Assembly (NCBI RefSeq): GCF_042684705.1
Contig: NZ_JBHULZ010000041.1
Span: 928,252 to 992,251, forward strand
From: Mesonia sediminis
GTDB lineage: Bacteria > Bacteroidota > Bacteroidia > Flavobacteriales > Flavobacteriaceae
Direction of reading: 5' to 3'
DNA length: 64,000 bases
The translations under genes were made by a program, and so were the position numbers. Shown here one piece after another: positions 52,424 through 60,937 of the stretch. Positions within the stretch are counted from its first letter, which is position 1. Each line of letters opens with the position of its first letter. The notes below the pieces were generated by a model. It worked only from the letters and a program-made list of their open reading frames with translations, had not been told where the DNA came from and searched no databases.

Positions 52424-53347
52424 ATGAAAAAAATTACTTTAACTTTTGCTGCCTTAGTAGCAGCGTTCACAATGCAAGCGCAAACAACTGTTTCTTTTGA
52501 AACTAGCGAAGGTTTTACCGCTGGCTCAACTATCGATAGCCAAAATTCTTGGGTTGTTCAAGACCCTTTAGACCCTCAGTTTACTGTAGATAACACTATG
52601 GCTTCAGACGGTACAAACTCCTTAAAAGCCACTGCAACGAATCAACAGTACCAAGATAATGATGGTAATTTAGTTAATGTAGGTGCTATAAGCCCTGTAA
52701 ATGTGATCAATGACTCGAAAGTAGAGGTTTCTTTTGATCTTTATGTAGAGTCTCCACCAGCAGGCGGTAATGCTTCTGATGTTAGAATTTCTCCGCAGTC
52801 ACCTTCTCAAGGTCAAGTTACGGCAGTAGTAAAATTTGATTATCAAAACAATGTTCAAGTTGTAGATAATGCAGGAGGCAGTAATGCTTGGCAACAAGCT
52901 TCAACTTATGCTTTCGATACTTGGTATAATTTTAAAATGGAGTTTGATTTTACCAATAGTGAAATTAAATATTACTTAGATAACACTTTAGTATATACAG
53001 GAAACGTTTGGGCGGCAACTAATATTGAGAACTTTTATATTGCTTTTGACAATTACGAAAATGGTTTCTATTTTGATAATTTAGTTGTAGATACGACTTT
53101 AGGTACAGAGGTTCAAGAAAAAGTAAACTTCAAGCATTTTGTTGATGCCAATGCGGTACTAAACATCAATGCAGAAAATGCAATGAACAATGTAGCGGTA
53201 TTTAACCTTTTAGGTCAAGAGGTAATCAATCAAAACGTAGAGGCTAAAGATGCTCAAATCAACTTGAATAGCTTAAACGCTGGCGTATACTTAGTACAAG
53301 TAAACATCAACGGTCAAAAAGAAAGCTTTAAAGTGATTAAGAAGTAA
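52424..53347 (+). CDS. T9SS type A cargo protein with lectin-like domain
   Basis: A 307-aa protein. Signal peptide (MKKITLTFAALVAAFTMQAQ) and C-terminal sorting domain (VFNLLGQEVINQNV ... LNAGVYLVQVNINGQ ... FKVIKK) closely match those of the gene before it. The middle (about residues 22-225) resembles a concanavalin/LamG-like beta sandwich (FETSEGFTAGSTID; KVEVSFDLYVESP; NFKMEFDFTNSEIKYYLDNTLV, by parts), suggesting glycan or protein binding at the surface. Confidence 0.85.
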   Translation: MKKITLTFAALVAAFTMQAQTTVSFETSEGFTAGSTIDSQNSWVVQDPLDPQFTVDNTMASDGTNSLKATATNQQYQDNDGNLVNVGAISPVNVINDSKVEVSFDLYVESPPAGGNASDVRISPQSPSQGQVTAVVKFDYQNNVQVVDNAGGSNAWQQASTYAFDTWYNFKMEFDFTNSEIKYYLDNTLVYTGNVWAATNIENFYIAFDNYENGFYFDNLVVDTTLGTEVQEKVNFKHFVDANAVLNINAENAMNNVAVFNLLGQEVINQNVEAKDAQINLNSLNAGVYLVQVNINGQKESFKVIKK

Positions 53348-53369
53348 TTTACGCTTAACACTAATAGTT

Positions 53370-53399
53370 TAAAGGCTGCCTTTTAGGTAGCCTTTTTTT
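53370..53399 (+). terminator. Terminator after second T9SS cargo gene
   Basis: AAAGGCTGCC/GGTAGCCTTT with loop TTTTA and a T run; one G-U pair. Confidence 0.85.
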
Positions 53400-53577
53400 A
53401 TGCATTATAAAATGATTTTTATGGGTGTTTTTTTTTAAAGCCCCACTTGTGTCAGGTATTTGGATTAGATAAATTATATAGAACAACAACTCTATCTTAT
53501 TTTTAATTTACAAACAATTATTTTTTTTATGATAAGATTTAAGTATATTCACAAAACAATTGTTAAAACAAATTATC

Positions 53578-54984
53578 ATGAAAAAAATTACCTTACTACT
53601 CATGCTTTTTACCGGTTGGCTGTATGCTCAGTCTGACTGTAACAATGCGCAAAGTATTACCTTAAATTTTAATGCTTCCCTTACCGTGAATGCAACAGGG
53701 GTTTCGGGAACCGCAACCACCACTACTTGTAACCCTGCTTATTACACCGCCTCCGACATTACCAGTAGCGGTTGGTATACCTTTACACCAACTCAAGACC
53801 AAACCATTACCGTAACTTCACCTGCACCTGCTTCGGTAAGCAGCACAGATTATTTCCCTTCTTTTAGTGTTTATGACGGTAGCTGTACAAGCTTAAATTG
53901 TCTCGGAGGTAGCTTGGTAACCACCCCAGACGGTGGAGCAACCTTAAACGACCCAACCGTATCTTTTGTTGCTTATGCCAACACTACCTATTATATAGCA
54001 TTTGATAATTATTATGCTAATGCCGGTTTAGGAAGCACCAACGCGTTTACTTTTGATGTGGTGAGTTCATCTACAGTGGCCACATTACCCGATGCCGTTA
54101 CTACACCCTCACCAGCCGATGGCGCTACACAAGTAGGCGTAAGTATGAATCCTCAAAATCAACCACAAGTAGGTTTTTCTTGGGTTGCTGCTACAACAGG
54201 AGGTACACCCGACGAATATGAATTTTACTTAAGTGACCCAACCGCTACAGATCCTACACAGCTTAACTTGCTTGGTTCAACACCAAACACTTCGGTAAAC
54301 GTAACCGGCATTCAAGAAGGAGAAACCTATTATTGGCAAGTAGTGGCCAAAAATGCTGCAGGAACAGCGACTAACTCTGCTACCTGGTCTTTTACAACGG
54401 GTGATAGCAGTATTGCGCCAGATCCTGCCGCCAATCCAACTCCTGCAGATGGCGCCACAGGCGTAGTTTTATATACCGATAGCCAAAACCAACTTAGTGT
54501 AGATTTAACTTGGGAGGCAGCCGCAACAGGAGGTGCTCCAACACAATATGAATTTTACTTAAGCGATCCTACCGCTACAGATCCTACTCAGCTGAATATA
54601 ATAGGTAATGTAAATGGTACCAGCACCACCTTAAGCAATGTAACTTACGGCACAACTTACTACTGGCGCGTTATACCTAAAAACGATGTTGGTGCTGCTG
54701 TAAATACGCCTACTTGGAGTTTCACTACAGAAGGAACGGCTGGTTTAGAACAAGCAGAGGCATTAAGCCATACTTTCTATACGCAAAACAAGCAGCTATT
54801 CATCAATACCACGCAATTATTAAAAGAAGTAAATCTTTATAACCTGCAAGGTAAGCAAATCAAAACCATTAAAGTTAATAAAGAATCGGCACAAATAGAC
54901 CTTAGTCAGTTAACACCTGGTGTTTATTTTGCTCGATTAAACATGAATAACAAACAAGCAAGCTTTAAATTTATGGTCGAGTAA
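53578..54984 (+). CDS. T9SS type A cargo protein with two fibronectin-type repeats
   Basis: I start it at ATG 53578 (MKKITLLLMLFTGWLYAQS), giving 468 aa. After the signal peptide comes a beta domain (about 20-175), then two FN3-like repeats of about 100 residues each. Both contain YEFYLSDPTATDPTQLN, followed by T-Y-Y-W-(Q/R)-V and W-S-F-T-T. The DNA of the two repeats is also closely similar, which points to recent internal duplication. A type A sorting domain ends the protein (NLYNLQGKQIKTIKV; LTPGVYFARLNM). Confidence 0.87.
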   Translation: MKKITLLLMLFTGWLYAQSDCNNAQSITLNFNASLTVNATGVSGTATTTTCNPAYYTASDITSSGWYTFTPTQDQTITVTSPAPASVSSTDYFPSFSVYDGSCTSLNCLGGSLVTTPDGGATLNDPTVSFVAYANTTYYIAFDNYYANAGLGSTNAFTFDVVSSSTVATLPDAVTTPSPADGATQVGVSMNPQNQPQVGFSWVAATTGGTPDEYEFYLSDPTATDPTQLNLLGSTPNTSVNVTGIQEGETYYWQVVAKNAAGTATNSATWSFTTGDSSIAPDPAANPTPADGATGVVLYTDSQNQLSVDLTWEAAATGGAPTQYEFYLSDPTATDPTQLNIIGNVNGTSTTLSNVTYGTTYYWRVIPKNDVGAAVNTPTWSFTTEGTAGLEQAEALSHTFYTQNKQLFINTTQLLKEVNLYNLQGKQIKTIKVNKESAQIDLSQLTPGVYFARLNMNNKQASFKFMVE

Positions 54985-55003
54985 ATCTCGCCCACCAACA
55001 CCT

Positions 55004-55037
55004 AAAAAAGAGGCTGTCTAAAAAGGCAGCCTTTTTT
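55004..55037. terminator. Terminator between third T9SS gene and rlmN
   Basis: GAGGCTGTC/GGCAGCCTT stem with A run left and T run right, between convergent genes. Confidence 0.8.
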
Positions 55038-56083
55038 TATTTTGAAGATTTATTAGCGAGTTGCCCACAAGCAGCATCAATATCTTTACCTCGTGAACGT
55101 CTAACTGTTACCGTTATACCTGCCTGTTCTAAAGCACGCTGATAAGCCGAGGTAACTTGAGCATCGGCTTGTTGAAAAGCACCATCATCTATGGGGTTGT
55201 ATTCTATGATATTCACCTTACAGGGGATGGCCTTACAAAATTCAACCAATGCAGCAATGTCTTTTGGTTTGTCATTGATGTCTTTCCAAATTAAATATTC
55301 ATAGGTTACTCTTCTCTTTGTTTTCTGGTACCAATAAATTAAAGATTCTTTTAAATCTTTTAAAGGAAAACTAGCATTAAAAGGCATGATTTGCGTGCGC
55401 ACTTCATCAATAGCGGAGTGCAGAGAAACAGCCAAATTAAATTTTACCTCGTCATCGGCTAATTTTTTTATCATCTTAGGCACCCCAGAGGTAGAAACCG
55501 TAATACGCTTTGGCGACATTCCAAGCCCTTCGGGAGAGGTTATTTTTTCTATAGAGGCCAATACGTTTTTATAATTCATTAATGGCTCTCCCATACCCAT
55601 ATAAACAATATTAGATAAGGGTATACCATTGTACAATCGGCTTTCTTGGTCTATAGCGACTACTTGATCATAAATCTCATCGGCATTCAAATTACGCATC
55701 CGCTTTAAGCGGGCTGTAGCGCAAAACTGACAATCTAAACTGCAACCCACTTGTGAAGAAACGCAAGCGGTTGTTCTAGAAAAGGTAGGAATCAATACAG
55801 ACTCTACCGTTAGACCATCGTGTAGTTTTACGGCATTTTTAATGGTGCCATCGTTACTGCGCTGCATTTCATCTACCTGTATGTGGTTGATCACAAAATG
55901 CTCTTCTAACAATTGCCTTACCTCTTTAGAGAGGTTGGTCATCGCATCAAAATCATGCGCCGCTTTAGACCATAACCACTCATACACTTGATTGCCTCTA
56001 AAGGCTTTTTCGCCAATAGAAACAAAAAAATCTCTCAACTGCTCTTTGGTGAGCGAACGTATATCTTTTTTCTCTTTTTTCAC
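55037..56083 (-). CDS. rlmN: 23S rRNA/tRNA adenine-C2 methyltransferase
   Basis: Radical-SAM enzyme that methylates A2503 of 23S rRNA and A37 of some tRNAs. It is 348 aa. GCSLDCQFCATARL holds the CxxxCxxC iron-sulfur ligands, GMGEPLMNY follows, and a C-terminal Cys (AACGQL) is the methyl-carrying residue. Length and motifs are normal. Confidence 0.97.
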   Translation of the reverse strand: MKKEKKDIRSLTKEQLRDFFVSIGEKAFRGNQVYEWLWSKAAHDFDAMTNLSKEVRQLLEEHFVINHIQVDEMQRSNDGTIKNAVKLHDGLTVESVLIPTFSRTTACVSSQVGCSLDCQFCATARLKRMRNLNADEIYDQVVAIDQESRLYNGIPLSNIVYMGMGEPLMNYKNVLASIEKITSPEGLGMSPKRITVSTSGVPKMIKKLADDEVKFNLAVSLHSAIDEVRTQIMPFNASFPLKDLKESLIYWYQKTKRRVTYEYLIWKDINDKPKDIAALVEFCKAIPCKVNIIEYNPIDDGAFQQADAQVTSAYQRALEQAGITVTVRRSRGKDIDAACGQLANKSSK

Positions 56084-56123
56084 GCTGCAAAGGTAGATTT
56101 TTATTTATGCTTACTAAAATTTA

Positions 56124-56153
56124 AACAAAAAAACCACACCGAAGTGTGGTTTT
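56124..56153 (-). terminator. Terminator after queA
   Basis: AAACCACAC-CGAA-GTGTGGTTT with a run of T residues on the minus strand, 21 bases past the queA stop. Confidence 0.85.
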
Positions 56154-56174
56154 ACTAGATTGTGTGCGTTGCAG

Positions 56175-57224
56175 TTATAAAATTAACATCGCATCGCCAT
56201 AACTATAAAATTTGTATTTTTCTTTAATGGCTTCTTTATAGGCTTTTTCCATTAATTCGTGCCCCATAAAGGCCGAAATCATCATTAAAAGCGTTGACTT
56301 TGGCGTATGAAAATTAGTAATCATACAATTGGCAATACTAAAGTCATAAGGAGGAAAAATAAATTTATTGGTCCAACCCTTGAACTCGTTCAAGGTACCA
56401 TTTGATGATACCGCACTTTCTAAAGAGCGCATAACAGTTGTACCAACCGCACAAACGCGACGCTTATCTTCTATACCCTTATTTACAATTTGAGTAGTTT
56501 CTTTGGCAATCTCTGCCTCTTCACTATCCATTTTATGTTTAGACAGGTCTTCCACTTCAACAGGATTAAAAGTACCTAATCCTACGTGAAGCGTAACTTC
56601 GGCAAGATTTATCCCTTTAATTTCTAGACGTTTCAACAAATGTTTAGAAAAATGCAAGCCAGCGGTTGGGGCAGCTACTGCTCCTTCTTGCTTGGCATAT
56701 ATGGTTTGATAACGTTCTGCATCTTCTGGCTCTACTTCCCTTTTGATGTATTTGGGTAGCGGTGTTTCCCCTAAATCATTTAATTTTTTTCTAAACTCTT
56801 CATAAGATCCATCATATAAAAAGCGTAGGGTTCTTCCTCTAGAAGTAGTGTTATCGATAACCTCGGCCACTAAACTCTCATCTTCACCAAAATACAACTT
56901 ATTCCCTATTCTTATCTTTCTAGCAGGATCTACCAAAACATCCCATAATCGGGTTTCGGCGTTAAGCTCTCTTAATAAGAAAACCTCAATACGAGCCCCT
57001 GTTTTCTCTTTGTTTCCAAATAAACGGGCCGGAAACACTTTCGTGTTATTAAAGACCATCACATCATCGGTATCAAAATAATCGATAAGATCTTTAAACA
57101 TTTTATGCTCAATTTTTCCCGATTCTCTGTGTATTACCATCAAACGGGCTTCGTCACGATGCTCAGAAGGGTATTCTGCTAATAACTCTTTAGGTAGTTC
57201 AAAATTGAACTGCGAAAGTTTCAT
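56175..57224 (-). CDS. queA: S-adenosylmethionine:tRNA ribosyltransferase-isomerase
   Basis: Makes epoxyqueuosine in tRNA from the 7-aminomethyl-7-deazaguanine precursor. I start it at MKLSQFNFELP (57224), giving the usual 349 aa; ten codons upstream are in frame but lie in the promoter region. Signatures are ELLAEYPSEHRDEARLMV, VFNNTKVFPARL, GAVAAPTAGLHFS and TNFHTPKSTLLMM. A promoter is visible just upstream. Confidence 0.96.
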   Translation of the reverse strand: MKLSQFNFELPKELLAEYPSEHRDEARLMVIHRESGKIEHKMFKDLIDYFDTDDVMVFNNTKVFPARLFGNKEKTGARIEVFLLRELNAETRLWDVLVDPARKIRIGNKLYFGEDESLVAEVIDNTTSRGRTLRFLYDGSYEEFRKKLNDLGETPLPKYIKREVEPEDAERYQTIYAKQEGAVAAPTAGLHFSKHLLKRLEIKGINLAEVTLHVGLGTFNPVEVEDLSKHKMDSEEAEIAKETTQIVNKGIEDKRRVCAVGTTVMRSLESAVSSNGTLNEFKGWTNKFIFPPYDFSIANCMITNFHTPKSTLLMMISAFMGHELMEKAYKEAIKEKYKFYSYGDAMLIL

Positions 57225-57251
57225 TCCCATAGTTTCATTTTTAAAAGAACG

Positions 57252-57283
57252 CAAATATACAACCTCAGACTAGGGGTTGTCAA
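57252..57283 (-). promoter_or_regulatory. Promoter of queA
   Basis: On the minus strand TTG (57283-57281), 21 bases, then TATATTTG (57259-57252), 28 bases before the start codon. Confidence 0.6.
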
Positions 57284-57715
57284 GTAAATCGACATGTTTT
57301 TTACCTAAATTATAGCGGGTTAGCTTTCGCGGATTCAAAACCTGCTGTTATTTTAAATATAATGCCTCTATTACTGCTCTTGATGCCAAAACTAACAACC
57401 CTTTGCAATTGAAAAAATTGAAAAGAGGGAATAAAAAAAACAGTACATCAATAAGATTCTGAAAAAAGATAGGCTAGTACCTAACAAAAGTTGCTGTACT
57501 TTTTAAAACAACATAAAGAGCTTATTTTTAAAAGTTGTACAACTCTTGAAAAAATATTGTACAATTTTTTTATAAATATTGTACAATTTTTACCGAAATA
57601 TTGTACAATATTTTTTTATAAGTCGCAGAGCAAATTATTACTTCCTAGGCAGCGTATCTTTAAAACTTGCCTATCTTTTATTTGATTTACCCCTAAACTT
57701 CTATAAACCTGCCTT
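57284..57715. other. Gene-free region between aroA and queA with palindrome array
   Basis: About 430 bases with no convincing gene; a 64-codon frame at 57491-57685 is low-complexity and crosses the repeats. The main content is the array of four TTGTACAA palindromes at 57535-57608. The rest is AT-rich with no terminator that I can assign to aroA with confidence. Confidence 0.5.
57531..57612. repeat. Four 22-bp repeats centred on TTGTACAA
   Basis: TTGTACAA occurs at 57535, 57557, 57579 and 57601 (first bases), each exactly 22 bp after the last. Copies two to four share AATATTGTACAATTTTT or a close variant, and the last has the perfect 16-bp palindrome AATATTGTACAATATT. The spacing is two DNA turns, so all centres face the same side of the helix, as in iteron arrays or cooperative operators. 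Confidence 0.9.
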
Positions 57716-58930
57716 TTAATTAATTAAAAAGCCCATTTTCTCCCAATCTTTCCAAAAGCTTCGGTAAGATTTGGCTACCACTGTTTCATTCTCTATCATA
57801 AGGGGTACTTTTAAAGCTAAGGGTGCAAAAGCCATAGCCATACGGTGATCTTGGTAGGTTTTTATAGTAGCGCTTTGCAGCGGATTTTGTTGGCGGCTCA
57901 AATGTAAACTTGAACCGGTAATACGTAAAGTCGCCCCTAAGCGCTGCATTTCATTTCTTAAAGCTTGTAGTCTATCGGTTTCTTTTATTTTTAAACTTTG
58001 CAAGCCAGATAAATCACAGCTCATCCCTAAACCCAAACAGGTAACTACTAAGGTTTGTGCCAGATCTGGGTTGTTGATTAAGTCTAGGCTAAGGTGGGTG
58101 GGAATTTCTTTCTCTACTCGTTGCAGTTGTAAACCTTCGGATGTTTCTCGGGTTTCGACCCCCAGTTGTTCGTACCAAGAGACTAAACGGGCATCTCCTT
58201 GTAAACTTGTTGTTTTAAATCCGTAAAGGAAAATTGTAGAACCTACAGGCGCTAAAGCCAAGGCACTATAAAAATAAGAAGCCGAGCTCCAATCGGGTTC
58301 AACATTAATCTTTTGCGGTTTAAGCTGCTGGGGTTCAATTAATATTCGTTTTTCCTCTACCGCTACGTGCACCCCCAATTGCGTCAACAGGTCAATAGTC
58401 ATTTGCACATAAGGTTTTGAAATGAGTCCGCCCTGTAAATGCAAGTCTAAACCCATAGGAAGTTGATGCCCTACCAATAGTAAAGCCGTGATAAACTGAC
58501 TGCTAATATCTGCTTTAATATTTATTTGAGTAGTTTGTTGACAAAACCCATGAATTTTAACGGGTGGGTAGCCTTTGGCACCCAGGTAGGTAACTTTAGC
58601 TCCCAACTGCCGTAAGGCTTCTACCAAAGGTGCCACCGGTCGCTGCTGCATGCGTTCGCTCCCGGTTATAATTTTTGTAACTTTTTGTTGCGTAGCAAAA
58701 TAAGCTAGTAAAAAACGCATAGCCGTACCGGCATGCCCCACATTAATATGTTCTTCTTGACTTTGCAGGGCTTTAATAAGCACTTGAGTATCGTCGCTAT
58801 CCGATAGGTTTTCTAAAATCAAATCTGGACAAAACTGCTGAAGTATAAGCAAGCGGTTGCTAATGCTTTTAGAGCCACTAATTTTAATCTTTGCCGCTAT
58901 AGGTGTTTTACTATGCTCTAGCCGTATCAT
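57716..58930 (-). CDS. aroA: 3-phosphoshikimate 1-carboxyvinyltransferase (EPSP synthase)
   Basis: Transfers enolpyruvyl from PEP to shikimate 3-phosphate in the shikimate pathway. It is 404 aa, slightly shorter than the about 427-aa E. coli enzyme. ISGSKSISNRLLIL binds substrate, GHAGTAMRFLLAYFA is the PEP site, KETDRLQALRNEMQRLGA and YQDHRMAMAFA are C-terminal signatures. It overlaps the small membrane protein gene by four bases and ends the aro-rsgA-dtd operon. Confidence 0.96.
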   Translation of the reverse strand: MIRLEHSKTPIAAKIKISGSKSISNRLLILQQFCPDLILENLSDSDDTQVLIKALQSQEEHINVGHAGTAMRFLLAYFATQQKVTKIITGSERMQQRPVAPLVEALRQLGAKVTYLGAKGYPPVKIHGFCQQTTQINIKADISSQFITALLLVGHQLPMGLDLHLQGGLISKPYVQMTIDLLTQLGVHVAVEEKRILIEPQQLKPQKINVEPDWSSASYFYSALALAPVGSTIFLYGFKTTSLQGDARLVSWYEQLGVETRETSEGLQLQRVEKEIPTHLSLDLINNPDLAQTLVVTCLGLGMSCDLSGLQSLKIKETDRLQALRNEMQRLGATLRITGSSLHLSRQQNPLQSATIKTYQDHRMAMAFAPLALKVPLMIENETVVAKSYRSFWKDWEKMGFLIN

Positions 58931-59193
58931 TTTTTGTGCTTATCTTGTAAGATTTGCTTGCGGTAGCGTAAAAAGCTAATGATAAATCCGTAAAGTGCCC
59001 CACCCAAAAGGTTCGCGATGATAAAACGCCATTTTGTGCTTCCTTGCCACTTAGCTTCTAAAAATTGATCCCAATGCATCGAATAACCAAAAGCGAAATC
59101 AATTGCATTGTACAGCAAAACAAAGGCTAGGCCGATAAAAAGCACCGATTTCCAAAAATTGGGTGCTTGTAGTATTTGTTTAAAAGAACTCAT
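58927..59193 (-). CDS. Small membrane protein
   Basis: An 88-aa protein with two predicted membrane helices (about residues 13-33 and 58-74) and a basic C-terminus. I do not recognise the family. It overlaps both neighbours by four bases (MazG-like upstream, aroA downstream), so it belongs to the same translationally coupled operon. Confidence 0.7.
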   Translation of the reverse strand: MSSFKQILQAPNFWKSVLFIGLAFVLLYNAIDFAFGYSMHWDQFLEAKWQGSTKWRFIIANLLGGALYGFIISFLRYRKQILQDKHKK

Positions 59194-59519
59194 GATTTAA
59201 GTTTTTGGTTCTGATGGTGCCTATCGTGATCGCGTTTGGTTTTAAGGTCAAGCTTTTTATCGAAAGCTTCTTGCAGATTTACACCGGTTTGATTAGCCAA
59301 ACAGAGTACCACAAAAACCACATCGGCTAGTTCTTCACCTAAGTCTTTATTTTTATCGCTTTCTTTTTCACTTTGCTCCCCATAACGGCGGGCGATAATA
59401 CGGGCCACCTCTCCTACCTCTTCGGTAAGCTGAGCCATATTGGTCAATTCATTAAAATACCGCACTCCGTGCGTTTTAATCCAATCGTCAACTGCTTTTT
59501 GTGCGTCTTGTATATTCAT
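59190..59519 (-). CDS. MazG-like nucleotide pyrophosphohydrolase
   Basis: A 109-aa all-helical protein. LTEEVGEVARIIARRYG and the later DLGEELADVVFVVLCLA give the ExxE...ExxD metal-binding pattern of MazG-like and dCTPase-type pyrophosphatases. It probably removes unwanted nucleoside triphosphates. It overlaps the next gene by four bases and starts one base after the dtd stop. Confidence 0.88.
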   Translation of the reverse strand: MNIQDAQKAVDDWIKTHGVRYFNELTNMAQLTEEVGEVARIIARRYGEQSEKESDKNKDLGEELADVVFVVLCLANQTGVNLQEAFDKKLDLKTKRDHDRHHQNQKLKS

Positions 59520-59969
59520 TTATCTGTTTTTGGTATCTATATTTAGGGTGACTGGTCCGTCATTGACTAGGCTAACTTGCATATCGGCACCAAATATGCC
59601 GGTTGCCACCCGCTTATCGAGTTGTTTTTCTAATGCCTTTACAAATTCTTCGTAACGTGTTTTAGCCAGCTCAGGGCTAGCGGCGTCAACAAAACTGGGG
59701 CGATTGCCCTTCTTAGTATTGGCATAAAGGGTAAACTGACTTACCACCAGCGCATCACCATCAATATCGATTAGGGATCGATTCATAGGTTTATGTTCAT
59801 CACGGAAAATTCTCAGTTGGGCAATTTTCTTGCTTAACCAAGCAATGTCATCTTGGGTATCATCATCACAAACCCCCAATAAAATTAACAAACCTTCTTG
59901 AATAACTCCAGCGATATGGTTATCTACCTCTACGCTAGCTTGGCTCACCCGTTGTATAGTCGCTCGCAT
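59520..59969 (-). CDS. dtd: D-aminoacyl-tRNA deacylase
   Basis: Hydrolyses D-amino acids from mischarged tRNA. It is 149 aa with MRATIQRVSQASV at the start, SQFTLYANTKKGNRPSF (catalytic region), and the cis-proline motif NDGPVTLNID near the end. It lies three bases after rsgA in the same operon. Confidence 0.96.
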   Translation of the reverse strand: MRATIQRVSQASVEVDNHIAGVIQEGLLILLGVCDDDTQDDIAWLSKKIAQLRIFRDEHKPMNRSLIDIDGDALVVSQFTLYANTKKGNRPSFVDAASPELAKTRYEEFVKALEKQLDKRVATGIFGADMQVSLVNDGPVTLNIDTKNR

Positions 59970-59972
59970 ATT

Positions 59973-60926
59973 TTAGTTTTTATAAATATCTACTCTATAA
60001 TTCTCGTCTTCACCTTGTATCAACTGCAAGTAAGATTTATACCGCGACCAGGCAATATCGCCTTCTTCTACGGCATCTTTAACCGCACATTTGGGCTCTT
60101 CGAGATGCAGGCAATTGTGAAATTTACAATCTTTTTTACGAGCAAAAAACTCAGGAAAGTAGTGGTCTAGTTCTTCTTTTTCCATATCTACCACTCCAAA
60201 ACCTTTGATTCCTGGAGTATCGATTATTTGTCCGCCTTCAGGCAAATCAAACATCTCTGCAAAGGTAGTCGTATGTTGGCCTTGCAAATGTTGGTTAGAG
60301 ATTTGCGCCGTTTTTAAATCTAAGCTTGGCTCAATCGCATTGATTAAAGTAGATTTACCCACACCACTATGACCCGCTAAAAGGGTCTTTTTATCTTTAA
60401 GAAGTTCTTTTACTTTTTCAATATTTTTACCGCTAACCGCCGATGTACCTATACAAGTGTAACCAATTTCACGATACAACAAAGCCAAATACCGAATTTC
60501 ATCTTTTTCATCTTCGGTATAAGCATCTATTTTATTGAACAAAATGGTGGTTGGTATTTGGTAAGCCTGTGCGGTTACTAAAAACCGATCGATAAAAGAA
60601 GTAAAGGTAGGCGGATTATTAAGCGTAACCATTAAAAAGGCTTGGTCTAAATTGGAGGCTATGATATGCGTTTGTTTAGACAAATTAACCGATTTACGTA
60701 CGATATAATTTTCTCTAGGTTGTATATCTTGAATAACTCCTGTTTCTTCTTCTTTGTTTGCTTCTAATTGAAACAAAACATGATCGCCTACAGCAACAGG
60801 GTTGGTACTTTTGATTCCTTTTATTCTAAATTTGCCTTTGATGCGGCACTTATAAAAATTCTCCTCTTCTTTTTCTTTGACTAGATACCAACTTCCGGTT
60901 GATTTATATACGATTCCTTCTTTCAT
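59973..60926 (-). CDS. rsgA: Ribosome small-subunit GTPase RsgA
   Basis: Circularly permuted GTPase that acts late in 30S assembly. It is 317 aa: an OB-fold N-terminus, then G4 (LFNKIDAY) before G1 (GHSGVGKSTLINAI) and G3 (DTPGIKGFG), and a C-terminal zinc knuckle with C-x-x-H-N-C and a later Cys (KDCKFHNCLHLEEPKC). It lies 11 bases after the DAHP synthase gene. Confidence 0.96.
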   Translation of the reverse strand: MKEGIVYKSTGSWYLVKEKEEENFYKCRIKGKFRIKGIKSTNPVAVGDHVLFQLEANKEEETGVIQDIQPRENYIVRKSVNLSKQTHIIASNLDQAFLMVTLNNPPTFTSFIDRFLVTAQAYQIPTTILFNKIDAYTEDEKDEIRYLALLYREIGYTCIGTSAVSGKNIEKVKELLKDKKTLLAGHSGVGKSTLINAIEPSLDLKTAQISNQHLQGQHTTTFAEMFDLPEGGQIIDTPGIKGFGVVDMEKEELDHYFPEFFARKKDCKFHNCLHLEEPKCAVKDAVEEGDIAWSRYKSYLQLIQGEDENYRVDIYKN

Positions 60927-60937
60927 AGGCTTTCCGC

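Noticed and set aside
57531..57612. CRISPR array
   Set aside because: The repeats are only 22 bp in period with no unique spacers of about 30 bases, and no cas genes are nearby.
57531..57612. Chromosomal oriC
   Set aside because: The TTGTACAA units are not DnaA boxes (TTATCCACA type), and dnaA or typical origin neighbours are absent.
57491..57685. 64-codon plus-strand frame in the aroA-queA gap
   Set aside because: It is low-complexity, rich in Phe, Lys and Leu, runs through the TTGTACAA repeats and has no recognisable domain or start context. The repeats explain its sequence better than coding does.
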